Source of the DNA: Tenacibaculum larymnensis
GTDB taxonomy: Bacteria; Bacteroidota; Bacteroidia; Flavobacteriales; Flavobacteriaceae
Assembly: GCF_028829235.1 (NCBI RefSeq)
Contig: NZ_JAIWJY010000007.1
Location: forward strand, 124,001 to 188,000
Direction of reading: 5' to 3'
Length of the DNA: 64,000 nt
Below the pieces are notes generated by a model, which ran no database searches, was not told the origin of the DNA, and was given only the letters and a program-made list of their open reading frames with translations. Position numbers and translations under genes: made by a program. Of this stretch, positions 8,527 to 16,895 are shown one piece after another. How positions within the stretch are numbered: the first letter of the stretch is position 1; each line of letters opens with the position of its first letter.

Positions 8527-9999
8527 GTGAAAACATTAGACAGATATATATTAAAAAGCTTTATAGTTCCCTTTTTAGCAACCTTCTTTATCATTCTATT
8601 TGTACTGGTAATGCAAGCGCTATGGTTGGCTTTTGATAATTTTGCTGGTAAAGGTATTGGTATTGGTATTATTTTAAAATTCTTGTGGTATACAACACTT
8701 CTTGTAGCTCCTCAAGCCTTACCTATTGGTGTCTTACTGTCTTCTATTATGACACTTGGTAGTTTATCTGAAAATTACGAATTCGCTGCAGCAAAATCTG
8801 CTGGAGTTTCTTTACAACGAATGGTTCGCCCAATTGTTTTCTTAGCTATATTTTTAAGTGGTATTAATTTTCTATTTCTAAATTATGTTTACCCATATGC
8901 AATGCTTAAGCAATTAAATATGAAGGTTAACATTAAGAAAAAACAACCTGCCATTGCTTTAGTTGCTGGAAGTTTTAATACAGAGTTACCTAACTTCCAA
9001 ATAAAGTTTAAAGAAAAATACGGAGAAGAAGATAACCTTTTAAAAGAGGTAATGATTTATGATTTGTCTTCTAAAAAAGGAAATAACAAAATTATTACTG
9101 CAAAAAGTGGTGAAATACTTTCAGAAGAAGGTAGTCGTTATATGACTTTAGTCTTGAAAGACGGTTATTACTTTGAGCATCACTTAAAAAATGGAGCTTC
9201 GTTTAAGGAGCGAGAAAAAATGCCTGCTTCTTACGCCGATTTTGAAAAGTACACCATTAATATTGATATTTCTTCTTTTAGTAATGATGATTTAGAAGAA
9301 GAAAAATATAAAACAAACTACAATATGTTAAGTTTGGCTCAGCTAAAAGATACTTTGCCAACGTTGAAACAAAATTACGATGCTTTTGTTAAAAGTAGAG
9401 CCAAAAATCTATTTTTGAGTATTGATGTGGAGGATTTACATCAGTATCCTGATTCACTAATAAACAAAGACCTTTCGTTAGATATTCTTGAAAACTTTGA
9501 GTTAAAAGAGAAACGAAGTATTCTCTCTGTAGCCACTTCTAAATTAGAACGTACTATAAACAACAATAAGTCTAACAAAGACACCTTAAAAAACAAGCGA
9601 AAGTATTTAAACCTATACGATATTGAGTTTTACAATCGTGTAGCCTTTTCACTTTCTTGCTTATTACTCTTCTTTATTGGCGCTCCTTTGGGTTCTATTA
9701 TTAGAAAAGGTGGGATGGGATTACCTATGATTTTAGCAATCGCAGTTTACGTTTTATACTTTTTCTCTAATACTTTTGGAAGAAACTTAGCAGAAGAAAG
9801 CTCACTTACAGCTATTACCGGCTCTTGGCTAAGTGTATTTTTAATGCTACCTTTGGCTATAACTTTAACTGTTAGAGCTACTAAAGACAAAGGACTATTT
9901 GACATTAATGGTTTTTTTGCTCCAATACGAAACTCTGTAAAAAACTTATTCTCTAAAAAGGGAAAATCACAACATAATGACAACACAAACTCCAACTAA
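8527..9999 (+). CDS. LptF/LptG (YjgP/YjgQ) family lipopolysaccharide export permease
   Basis: A 490-residue inner-membrane protein. Three membrane segments at the N-terminus (LKSFIVPFLATFFIILFVLV onward) and three at the C-terminus flank a periplasmic beta-jellyroll of about 250 residues, the LptF/LptG layout. LptFG with the ATPase LptB extract LPS from the inner membrane. Bacteroidota often have single YjgP/YjgQ proteins that are hard to label F or G, so no symbol is given. The start is a GTG right after a promoter motif. The 3' end overlaps ribBA by 23 bases, so the two are cotranscribed. Confidence 0.93.
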   Translation: MKTLDRYILKSFIVPFLATFFIILFVLVMQALWLAFDNFAGKGIGIGIILKFLWYTTLLVAPQALPIGVLLSSIMTLGSLSENYEFAAAKSAGVSLQRMVRPIVFLAIFLSGINFLFLNYVYPYAMLKQLNMKVNIKKKQPAIALVAGSFNTELPNFQIKFKEKYGEEDNLLKEVMIYDLSSKKGNNKIITAKSGEILSEEGSRYMTLVLKDGYYFEHHLKNGASFKEREKMPASYADFEKYTINIDISSFSNDDLEEEKYKTNYNMLSLAQLKDTLPTLKQNYDAFVKSRAKNLFLSIDVEDLHQYPDSLINKDLSLDILENFELKEKRSILSVATSKLERTINNNKSNKDTLKNKRKYLNLYDIEFYNRVAFSLSCLLLFFIGAPLGSIIRKGGMGLPMILAIAVYVLYFFSNTFGRNLAEESSLTAITGSWLSVFLMLPLAITLTVRATKDKGLFDINGFFAPIRNSVKNLFSKKGKSQHNDNTNSN

Positions 10000-11119
10000 T
10001 ATTCAATTAAATACAATTGAAGAAGCTATAGAAGACATTAAAAACGGTAAAGTTATTATCGTAGTTGATGATGAAGATCGTGAAAATGAAGGTGATTTTT
10101 TAGCTGCTGCTGAAAAAATTACTCCTGAAATGATCAACTTTATGGCAACACATGGTCGTGGATTAATTTGTACCCCTCTTACTGAAACTCGCTGTAAAGA
10201 ATTAGAGCTAGGAATGATGGTTAGTAACAATACCGACCCAATGGAAACTGCTTTTACCGTATCGGTAGACTTACGTGGAAATGGTGTTACTACTGGTATT
10301 TCTGCTTCGGATAGAGCTAAAACTGTGCAAGCATTAATAAACCCAGACACTAAACCTTTTGATTTAGCTAGACCAGGACATATTTTCCCTCTAAAAGCTA
10401 AAAATGGAGGTGTATTACGTAGAACTGGACATACTGAAGCTGCCATTGATTTTGCTCGTCTAGCTGGTTTAGAACCTGCTGGCGTTATCGTTGAGATTAT
10501 GAATGAAGACGGTACTATGGCACGTTTACCTCAACTAATGAAAGTTGCTAAAAAGTTTGACTTAAAAATTGTTTCTATTGAAGATTTAGTAGCTTATAGA
10601 ATGGAACACGATTCTTTAATTGAAAAGAAAGAAGACTTTAATATTCAAACTCGTTTTGGTGATTTCCGTTTACGAGCTTACCAACAAACTACCAATAACC
10701 AAGTGCATATTGCTTTGACTAAAGGTACATGGAGTAAAAACGAACCTATTTTAACTCGTGTAAACTCTACTTTGGTAAACAATGATATATTAGGAACCTT
10801 AACTAACAACGCTGATAAAAAGCTTGACCAAATGTTTAAGGTTATTAATGATGAAGGTAGAGGTGCTATTTTGTTTATTAATCAACAAATGCAAGCATTG
10901 AACTTATTAAATAGACTTCGTATTTTAAAAGAAAATCAAGCTAAAGGAGAAATGAAAGCTCCTAATGTAGTTATGGACAACAAAGATTTTGGTATTGGTG
11001 CACAAATTTTGCACGATTTACACATTCACAAACTACGTTTAGTTTCTAACACCAAACAAACCAAACGTGTAGGTATGATTGGTTACGGACTAGAAATTGT
11101 TGATTACGTAAATTACTAA
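9977..11119 (+). CDS. ribB: RibBA-like 3,4-dihydroxy-2-butanone 4-phosphate synthase with degenerate GTP cyclohydrolase II domain
   Basis: A 380-residue protein. Residues ~8-205 are a complete DHBP synthase: VDDEDRENEGD (acidic metal/substrate site), HGRGLIC, RPGHIFPLKA, RRTGHTEAAID. This half makes the four-carbon riboflavin precursor from ribulose 5-phosphate. Residues ~215-380 align with GTP cyclohydrolase II, but the zinc-binding cysteines of the usual LRCDCGxQL segment are absent: residues 273-284 read GTLTNNADKKLD. The C-terminal half therefore probably lacks cyclohydrolase activity, and a separate RibA should exist elsewhere. The gene overlaps the LptF/G-like gene and ends at a strong terminator. 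Confidence 0.92.
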   Translation: MTTQTPTNIQLNTIEEAIEDIKNGKVIIVVDDEDRENEGDFLAAAEKITPEMINFMATHGRGLICTPLTETRCKELELGMMVSNNTDPMETAFTVSVDLRGNGVTTGISASDRAKTVQALINPDTKPFDLARPGHIFPLKAKNGGVLRRTGHTEAAIDFARLAGLEPAGVIVEIMNEDGTMARLPQLMKVAKKFDLKIVSIEDLVAYRMEHDSLIEKKEDFNIQTRFGDFRLRAYQQTTNNQVHIALTKGTWSKNEPILTRVNSTLVNNDILGTLTNNADKKLDQMFKVINDEGRGAILFINQQMQALNLLNRLRILKENQAKGEMKAPNVVMDNKDFGIGAQILHDLHIHKLRLVSNTKQTKRVGMIGYGLEIVDYVNY

Positions 11120-11133
11120 TCAAAAAATAATAT

Positions 11134-11176
11134 AAAACAAAAATCCCGAGTTAATAAACTCGGGATTTTTGTTTTA
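11134..11176 (+). terminator. Rho-independent terminator after ribBA
   Basis: A long hairpin with arms AAAACAAAAATCCCGAGTT and AACTCGGGATTTTTGTTTT around a 4-base loop, starting 15 bases after the ribBA stop. It closes the tpx-to-ribBA gene cluster. Confidence 0.92.
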
Positions 11177-11555
11177 TATAACTATCGGTAATTACAGTCT
11201 TCTTTTTCAATCTTACTAATTAACTAACATTTTTCTACAACAAATAGTTTGTTTGAAAACACATCTTTTAGGCAGTGAATATTACTCTCCTTACTATGGA
11301 AGTGTCACTCCCCTTATGCAGGAAAAGACACCCCAATTAGGCTTGGTGTATCATTTCCATTATCCTTGGGGTATAACTCCAATAATAATTAAATATCTTT
11401 TATGTTTATTTTTTTTTATATTTGACGCTATAAAAGTTGCTATAAATTCCTTCCTATTTATTAAAGAATATAATAGTAATTTTTTATTATGCTCATATGT
11501 TAGTTGTATACATTGAGAATTAAAAGTGAAAAGAAAATTTGATCAAAACAAAAAT
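11177..11555 (+). other. Intergenic stretch with possible alternative hairpins, no convincing gene
   Basis: An 87-codon open frame (11253-11516) crosses here, but its product is low-complexity and hydrophobic and matches nothing I know. Between 11302 and 11349 two hairpins compete for the same bases: GTGTC (11302) with GACAC (11327), or ACACC (11328) with GGTGT (11345). This could be an untranslated leader of the small membrane gene that follows, or chance. No promoter is obvious. Confidence 0.35.
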
Positions 11556-11834
11556 ATGTTAGAAATATTAGCAATAGTTTTTTTAGGTAAAAAAATAGCT
11601 GAATTGGCAGAAGAAAAAGGAGAAAATCCTAAAAAGTGGAGAGGTATAATGATTGGCTCTTGGTTTGGGACAGAAATTTTGGGAATTGTAATATTTGCCT
11701 CTACAGTAGGAATAAGTGATGACACTATTTTTCCTGCTGCAATTACAGGTCTAGCTTGTGGGTTAGCTAGCTATTTTATTGTTAGAAGCATGCTATCTTC
11801 AAAGCCAAACACTTCTCTAAAAGAATTATCATAA
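11556..11834 (+). CDS. Small membrane protein of unknown function
   Basis: About 92 residues if started at the ATG at 11556 (MLEILAIVFLGKKIAELAEE). A GTG at 11526 would add ten polar residues, but I prefer the ATG because it opens directly into a hydrophobic segment. There are three hydrophobic stretches: near the start, IGSWFGTEILGIVIFASTVG, and FPAAITGLACGLASYFIV. Short proteins with this pattern (helix, Lys-rich KGENPKKW turn, WFG..E-G motif) occur widely in Flavobacteriia. No function is known to me. It stands alone, with non-coding DNA on both sides. Confidence 0.72.
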   Translation: MLEILAIVFLGKKIAELAEEKGENPKKWRGIMIGSWFGTEILGIVIFASTVGISDDTIFPAAITGLACGLASYFIVRSMLSSKPNTSLKELS

Positions 11835-11972
11835 GGAACAGCTGTAATAACTTACTCTGCATATAACCTTAATCGTTAGCTCACTAGATAGTATTATCTT
11901 ATAAAATTTAAATATTGCATAGTATCCTAAGGGGTTCTATGTAATATACACCTATAGTATTACGATAACTTT

Positions 11973-12896
11973 CTACTCCACAGGAATACAGAAATCTACA
12001 ATACATTTCCCTTCTGGATGTTCATTAGGGTTATTGTAAAAAATCTCATACGGATCTTGATCTGCTTTTTTGAAACCATGTTCACTCATCCACACAAAAC
12101 TACTTTCCCATGCTTGTTGAAATTCTGACGGAGTAATTTCTAAACGAGATACTATACATTTTGCTTCGGGGATTTCTTTTACACTCACTTCTCCTTCAGT
12201 TTTTACCTCTGAATTTAAAGTTAAACAAACACTCATTCTTATTTTGTCTTCATCAGTAATTTTTGGACTGTCGTGATATACCGTTAACATTCTTAAATTT
12301 TCCTGCTGCATTAACCCTTTAGGATAAGCCCATTGCATCAATTTATTGTAGGTATTACCAACCGCTTCCATTTTTCCTAGATGTGTCAGATAGGCAACTT
12401 TTAAAGTTGGCATTTTTTTTACTTCGGTTTTAGCTTTCATTTGCATCCATGTTAAGTTTTTATCTATGTTACAAATGTATTGTTCAAACTGTGTTTCTAT
12501 TTCTCCATTCTTGCTTTCAGTTTTACAAATCTTGCTATATTTTAGTGAACTTTCTTTTTTAAAATCGGCAGGACTTATTCCGTAAAACTTTTTAAAAGCC
12601 CTTGAAAATGATGACAAAGTTGCAAAACCTACTATTTCGGATACTTCTGTAACCGTTTTATTCTTTTTATTTAGTAAAAAAGAAGCTGCCTTTTCTACTC
12701 TCTTTCTAGTAATAAAATCATTAACCGTTTCTTTAGTTACGGCTTTAAAAAGTCTATGAAAATGATATGGAGAGAAATATGCTTTTTCTGCTATTTCTTC
12801 TAAAATAAGTTTTTTTTCTAAATTTTCTTCAATAAAATCAATAGCATTACTTATGCGTACAGCTGTTTTATTGGGTATTTTTTGATGTGGGTTCAT
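11973..12896 (-). CDS. AraC-family regulator with GyrI-like effector domain
   Basis: A 307-residue protein. Residues ~10-115 form the double helix-turn-helix of AraC/XylS regulators (ILEEIAEKAYFSPYHFHRLF, then VTEVSEIVGFATLSSFSRAF..YGISPADFKK). Residues ~155-307 form a GyrI-like/Rob-type ligand domain (MPTLKVAYLTHLGKM ... HPEGKCIVDFCIPVE), which binds amphipathic small molecules. It is probably a transcription activator responding to a hydrophobic compound. Its start overlaps the upstream hydrolase gene by 29 bases, so the pair is translationally coupled and is the end of the NDH-2 operon. Confidence 0.92.
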   Translation of the reverse strand: MNPHQKIPNKTAVRISNAIDFIEENLEKKLILEEIAEKAYFSPYHFHRLFKAVTKETVNDFITRKRVEKAASFLLNKKNKTVTEVSEIVGFATLSSFSRAFKKFYGISPADFKKESSLKYSKICKTESKNGEIETQFEQYICNIDKNLTWMQMKAKTEVKKMPTLKVAYLTHLGKMEAVGNTYNKLMQWAYPKGLMQQENLRMLTVYHDSPKITDEDKIRMSVCLTLNSEVKTEGEVSVKEIPEAKCIVSRLEITPSEFQQAWESSFVWMSEHGFKKADQDPYEIFYNNPNEHPEGKCIVDFCIPVE

Positions 12897-13416
12897 AACT
12901 ACTTTTTATTAGTAAACATAACCATTTAGCAAACTCTTCTTCCTTATACATTTCATGTACTTTCTCCGGAATTATACTATAATCTACCTTCATTTTTTCA
13001 AACCAATTATTATTTGGCTTGTAGTTATCTTCTTCTCCAAAATAAAGTATTGCTTCGGCTTTCGGTTTTTCTGTTTCATAACGTAATCTTGTGGATGAAA
13101 TAGCATAAAGTTTTTCAATATCTAAACCTTTTAAACAGGCTTTCCAAGCTATAGTTCCTCCTATACTGAAAGCTAACACAGTGAATCGTTCTTGTTCTAC
13201 CTCTACTAAGTTTTTAACTGCTCTCTCAAGTCCTCCATTTACAAAAAAGTTATGTCGTTCTTTTTCTGATAAGCTTTTCTCAGGTATCTCTGCTAGTTCA
13301 CAACTACTATAAAAGGTAACTTGAAAGTCTTCTGACAATTTATCCACATACATAGCAACCCAACTAGCATCTGTAACTCCCCAAAGGTCTGATAAAATTA
13401 TTAATTGATGTTTCAT
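12868..13416 (-). CDS. Small alpha/beta hydrolase
   Basis: A 182-residue protein with the strand order of alpha/beta hydrolases. The nucleophile elbow is VLAFSIGGTIAW, with the expected serine in a degenerate G-x-S-x-G (Ala replaces the first Gly). A C-terminal His in PEKVHEMY fits the catalytic His, and YFGEEDNYKP probably supplies the acid. It lacks a lid domain and is short for the family. The substrate is unknown; sharing a 29-base overlap with an AraC/GyrI regulator suggests the two act on related small molecules (inference). Its start overlaps the preceding membrane gene by four bases. Confidence 0.8.
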   Translation of the reverse strand: MKHQLIILSDLWGVTDASWVAMYVDKLSEDFQVTFYSSCELAEIPEKSLSEKERHNFFVNGGLERAVKNLVEVEQERFTVLAFSIGGTIAWKACLKGLDIEKLYAISSTRLRYETEKPKAEAILYFGEEDNYKPNNNWFEKMKVDYSIIPEKVHEMYKEEEFAKWLCLLIKSSYEPTSKNTQ

Positions 13417-13778
13417 GTGCTACTACTATCCTTTTTTTGCAAAACGAAAAATACAAAGCCTCCAGCAAAATATAAAACAACATCTAATACATCGGCTGTA
13501 TACCTTGTATAATATTTAGGTAAAACAAACTCAAATAGCACTGAATATATTACACATATATAAAGTACTACTCCTAAAGAAATTTGAAAGCTCTTATCAT
13601 TTCTGCTCCATTGTAAAATAAAGAGACATACTGTTAATACAATAGGTATTATTAAAAAGTCGTTTACATAATTATTAATGGTAGAGGGAAGTTTTACACT
13701 TAACTTTTGCGCAACATAGATAATGCTTCCTATAACTATTGAAACTATAAAGTAATATGTAAGTATTTTTTTTTGCAC
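13413..13778 (-). CDS. Small four-helix membrane protein of unknown function
   Basis: About 121 residues if begun at the GTG at 13778 (read as Met, then QKKILTYYFIVS). The frame extends upstream to an ATG at 13889, but that extension lies inside the zinc-ribbon gene in another frame and looks non-native, so I take the GTG. Four hydrophobic segments are visible; NNYVNDFLIIPIVLTVCLF and the C-terminal YTADVLDVVLYFAGGFVFF resemble small flavobacterial VanZ-like/membrane proteins. No function can be assigned. It starts 5 bases after the zinc-ribbon gene and overlaps the hydrolase by four bases. Confidence 0.72.
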   Translation of the reverse strand: MQKKILTYYFIVSIVIGSIIYVAQKLSVKLPSTINNYVNDFLIIPIVLTVCLFILQWSRNDKSFQISLGVVLYICVIYSVLFEFVLPKYYTRYTADVLDVVLYFAGGFVFFVLQKKDSSST

Positions 13779-13783
13779 GTTAC

Positions 13784-14092
13784 CTACCCTGCTGCTACCA
13801 TAGCTACAAACCATGCTATTAAAGCGCCAATAGCACTTACTAATAAATATGCTGAATACAAAATCCATCCAGCAACTCGATACAACCAAAATGGATTCCT
13901 TTTTAATCGTTCTGCTAAATTGGGATTTTCTATTTCATGTTTTGCCTTCTTAAGCTCTTCTTCTTTATATGCTGTAACTTTTTGTTCTTGTTTTTTTTCA
14001 AAAGAAATTAATGTGTTACAGTTTTTACAGTAATCCCTATTCTTATTAAAAACTCCACAGTTTGGACACTTAACATTTCTAGTGATTGCCAT
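13784..14092 (-). CDS. Zinc-ribbon membrane protein
   Basis: A 102-residue protein starting at the ATG at 14092 (MAITRNVKCPNCGVFNKN). The open frame continues upstream to 14173, but that part lies inside the NDH-2 gene. Two Cys pairs, CPNC and CKNC, 15 residues apart form an N-terminal zinc ribbon. A charged helix follows (EEELKKAKHEIENPNLAERL), then one or two membrane helices at the C-terminus (ILYSAYLLVSAIGALIAWFV). The layout suggests a membrane-anchored adaptor; the function is unknown. It overlaps the NDH-2 gene by 14 bases. Confidence 0.78.
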   Translation of the reverse strand: MAITRNVKCPNCGVFNKNRDYCKNCNTLISFEKKQEQKVTAYKEEELKKAKHEIENPNLAERLKRNPFWLYRVAGWILYSAYLLVSAIGALIAWFVAMVAAG

Positions 14093-15392
14093 TTTCTTGT
14101 TCTTTAAAACTATACTTGTTTTTCTTTTTGTAAGGACGGATGATAAGCCTTGTTTCTCTATCAAAACGTACATAGTTATATACCCAATTCATAAATACCA
14201 CTGCTTTATTTCTAAATCCGATAAGTGAAAACAAATGCACAAACATCCAGATAAACCAAGCAAAAACTCCTTGAAATTTCCAACTAGATAAATCTACTAC
14301 TGCTTTATTTCTTCCAATAGTTGCCATTGATCCCTTGTTATTGTACACAAATGGTTTTTGCTTTTTACTTTTTAGTTTTGCTAAAATATTTTTTCCTAGC
14401 AACCTACCTTGTTGAATAGCTGGTTGTGCCATCATTGGATGCCCTTTTTCATAATCCTTAGTTTTCATACATGCTACATCTCCAATAGCATGTATATTAT
14501 CATATCCAATTACTTTATTATATTCATCTACCTTAAATCGATTGGCTCTTTCAACTATACACTCTTTATTTAAACCATTTACAGCAGCTCCTTTTACTCC
14601 CGCAGCCCAAATAACTGTTTGTGCTTTAAAATGATCGTCACCATTAGTAGTTACAGTCTCTCCATCGTAATCCAATACACGAAGATCTTTCCATACATCT
14701 ACCCCAAGTTTTATTAAAAAGTCTTCTGCTTTTTCTGAAGCTTTATTACTCATTCCTTTTAATAACTCTCCTGAACTTTGAATAAGGTTAATTTTCATCT
14801 GTCTGATATCCAAATCAGGATAATCTTTAGGTAAAATACCCTTTTTCATTTCAGCCAAAGCTCCAGCTAACTCTACTCCTGTTGGTCCACCACCAACAAT
14901 AACAAAATTCATTAACGCTCTTCGTTTCTCTAAATCGGTAACCAATAGTGCTTCTTCAAAGTTTTCTAACACCAAACTACGAATATTTAATGCTTGTGGA
15001 ACCGATTTCATTTCCATTGCATACCGTTGAATGTTAGTATTACCAAAGAAATTAGTTGTTGATCCTGTAGCTATAATCAACTCATCATACTCTAAATCTC
15101 CTATTGTAGTTTCTATATAGTTTTTCTCTGCATTTATTTGAGTAACTTTTGCCAGCCTGAAGAAAAAGTTTTCTACATCGTTAAATCTTTTTCTTAAAGG
15201 AAATGCTATACTATCAGGTTCTAACCCACCTGTTGCTACTTGATATAATAAAGGCTGAAAAGTATGGTAATTATGTTTATCTATTAAAACTACCTGTAAT
15301 TCTTGGTTTTCTAAAGCTCTTGCGGCTGCCAATCCTGCAAACCCTCCTCCTATAATTATTATTCGAGGAAAACTCGTTTGAGGTATGTTCAT
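14079..15392 (-). CDS. ndh: Type II NADH dehydrogenase (NDH-2), FAD-dependent
   Basis: A 437-residue flavoprotein. The N-terminal FAD site is IIIGGGFAGLAAARALE (residues ~11-27) and the NADH site is FVIVGGGPTGVELAGALAEM. IHAIGDVACM is the second FAD-contacting motif. The C-terminal segment (FAWFIWMFVHLFSLIGF, then RLIIRPYKKK) is the membrane-binding tail typical of respiratory NDH-2. It passes electrons from NADH to menaquinone without pumping protons. It heads a five-gene overlapping operon; the next gene starts inside its 3' end. A sulfide:quinone reductase is unlikely, as the catalytic cysteine pattern is absent. Confidence 0.93.
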   Translation of the reverse strand: MNIPQTSFPRIIIIGGGFAGLAAARALENQELQVVLIDKHNYHTFQPLLYQVATGGLEPDSIAFPLRKRFNDVENFFFRLAKVTQINAEKNYIETTIGDLEYDELIIATGSTTNFFGNTNIQRYAMEMKSVPQALNIRSLVLENFEEALLVTDLEKRRALMNFVIVGGGPTGVELAGALAEMKKGILPKDYPDLDIRQMKINLIQSSGELLKGMSNKASEKAEDFLIKLGVDVWKDLRVLDYDGETVTTNGDDHFKAQTVIWAAGVKGAAVNGLNKECIVERANRFKVDEYNKVIGYDNIHAIGDVACMKTKDYEKGHPMMAQPAIQQGRLLGKNILAKLKSKKQKPFVYNNKGSMATIGRNKAVVDLSSWKFQGVFAWFIWMFVHLFSLIGFRNKAVVFMNWVYNYVRFDRETRLIIRPYKKKNKYSFKEQENGNH

Positions 15393-15506
15393 TATTTATT
15401 AGGGTTTTATATCTAAAAAGCAAATTTAACTAAAAGAGAAAGGAGTTAGTTAAAATTTATTTTTTAGTTTTACGTTCAACCCCCGTTAATCAAATCAAGA
15501 ACTGTC

Positions 15507-15941
15507 ATGTTTAATTTTTTTAAGAAAAAAAAAGTAAAAAACTTAACTATAGTGTGCGATACAGACGTTATACACATTAATAGTAAACCTCTTACATTCC
15601 CCACTAATTACGATGCTTTAGTTGAAGTTTTAGGCAAACCAAGTAGAGAATTAAAGAAAAGTAATGATTATATTATTTGGGATACACATGGTATTTTTTG
15701 TGGTTATACTGAAAGAGATAATATTTTATCTATAAATATTTATCAGAATAAAGAAGATAGAAGTGAGTACAACACCAAAAAACAGTTTAAAGGAAGGCTT
15801 TTTTTAAATAATGAAGAAATTACTAATAATGAGTTTGGTAAAATTCCATTAGGAAAAGTTGCAATTCACAGACTAGGTAGGGAAAGCGACACTCGTTTTG
15901 GATTTAGTCTTGGCGTTAATAGAGATTATAAAGACTCATAA
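15507..15941 (+). CDS. Hypothetical cytoplasmic protein
   Basis: A 144-residue protein with a Lys-rich start (MFNFFKKKKVKNLTIVCDTD) and then alternating beta strands: LGKPSRELKKSNDYIIWD, THGIFCGYTERDNILSINIY, and a C-terminal KVAIHRLGRESDTRFGFSLG. The WDxxGI...Y motif resembles a domain found in small bacterial proteins next to polymorphic-toxin or unknown loci, but I cannot name it with confidence. No signal peptide or membrane segment is present. Its stop overlaps the convergent gene at 15936 by six bases. Confidence 0.75.
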   Translation: MFNFFKKKKVKNLTIVCDTDVIHINSKPLTFPTNYDALVEVLGKPSRELKKSNDYIIWDTHGIFCGYTERDNILSINIYQNKEDRSEYNTKKQFKGRLFLNNEEITNNEFGKIPLGKVAIHRLGRESDTRFGFSLGVNRDYKDS

Positions 15942-16463
15942 TTCTAACTTTATTTGCTGTAGAGTTTTGTTTGTTGTTACCAGTTTATTGATTATTTTTT
16001 TTCTCAAAACATCAATATCTTCTTCATAATAACGCGCCCATTTGTACTCTTTAAATAAGGTTTGAACTTGCTTTAGACGTTGATGTACTAATTCTGAATT
16101 CATTAAAAAGTAATTATTCTCTAAACCTTCTTCAACTCTTTTTATGCTTGCTTTAGCTTTTGTATAATCTACTTCTAAATAGAATACTTTATCGATACTG
16201 TTTAATGGATAAAAGCTTGACCAATTTGCATACCCTACATAATATTGCTGATTTTTATAATTATCTATTCCTTGAATTTTCCATCTGCAATTGGCAACTC
16301 TACCCCAATGGTTAGAATAACGAAAAACTCCATCTTCTGTATAATAGTAATAACTCCCTGATTTGCTTTGAAAGTGTGCTTTAATATCATCAAAAAAATT
16401 GATTCTTTGCATTTCAAACTCACAATAAGTACTTCTGTAAAAATTGAATTTATGGTACTTCAT
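15936..16463 (-). CDS. Hypothetical conserved protein
   Basis: A 175-residue soluble protein rich in Tyr and aromatic residues: GSYYYYTEDGVFRYSNHWGR, NCRWKIQGIDNYKNQQYYVG, YANWSSFYP. A C-terminal Lys-rich coiled region follows (VLRKKIINKLVTTNKTLQQI). I do not recognise a catalytic motif or named family. It starts directly behind the YjbQ gene (no gap), so it is the last gene of the sensor kinase operon. Its 3' end overlaps the convergent hypothetical gene by six bases. Confidence 0.75.
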   Translation of the reverse strand: MKYHKFNFYRSTYCEFEMQRINFFDDIKAHFQSKSGSYYYYTEDGVFRYSNHWGRVANCRWKIQGIDNYKNQQYYVGYANWSSFYPLNSIDKVFYLEVDYTKAKASIKRVEEGLENNYFLMNSELVHQRLKQVQTLFKEYKWARYYEEDIDVLRKKIINKLVTTNKTLQQIKLEL

Positions 16464-16886
16464 TTAATTTCCAAAAGCCGTTAATACTACTTTTCTTCTT
16501 CCCCCATAATTTCTATGCTCTCCTAAGTACACTCCTTGCCAAGTTCCCAAATTGAGCTTGCCATTGGTTATTGGAATTTGTACCTGACATCCTAACATAG
16601 AACTTTTAATGTGCGCAGGCATATCATCTGCTCCTTCGTAGTCATGTTTATAGTACGGCATATTTTCAGGAATCATCTTATTTATATGCGACTCAAAATC
16701 CATTCGTACAGTTGGATCAGCATTTTCATTAATGGTTAAACTTGCAGATGTGTGCTTAATAAATACCTGAAACTGCCCTATTTTAATTTTATTAAGTTCT
16801 GGAAGAGCTTCTAATAGAATATCTGTAATTAAATGATAGCCTCTATCAAATACTGGTAATTGAATTTCTTTTTGGTAAAACTGCAT
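16464..16886 (-). CDS. yjbQ: YjbQ family protein (secondary thiamine-phosphate synthase-like)
   Basis: A 140-residue single-domain protein. The family signature HTSASLTINENADPTVRMDFE is complete, followed by YKHDYEGADDMPAHIKSSMLG and the C-terminal LGTWQGVYLGEHR, with conserved His and Glu residues at a trimer-interface active site. YjbQ proteins show weak thiamine-phosphate synthase activity in vitro, but their physiological role is unsettled. It follows the LytTR regulator by 9 bases in the same operon, which does not clarify the role. Confidence 0.93.
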   Translation of the reverse strand: MQFYQKEIQLPVFDRGYHLITDILLEALPELNKIKIGQFQVFIKHTSASLTINENADPTVRMDFESHINKMIPENMPYYKHDYEGADDMPAHIKSSMLGCQVQIPITNGKLNLGTWQGVYLGEHRNYGGRRKVVLTAFGN

Positions 16887-16895
16887 ACCGCAAAT

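Noticed and set aside
11253..11516. An 87-codon open frame in the gap after ribBA
   Set aside because: The product is low-complexity and hydrophobic, has no recognisable motif and lies in a region with hairpin-like DNA. I treat it as non-coding.
13779..13889. N-terminal extension of the small membrane protein gene (ATG at 13889)
   Set aside because: It is antiparallel-free but lies in another frame inside the zinc-ribbon gene and has Cys/Trp-rich non-native composition; the GTG at 13778 begins the real-looking sequence.
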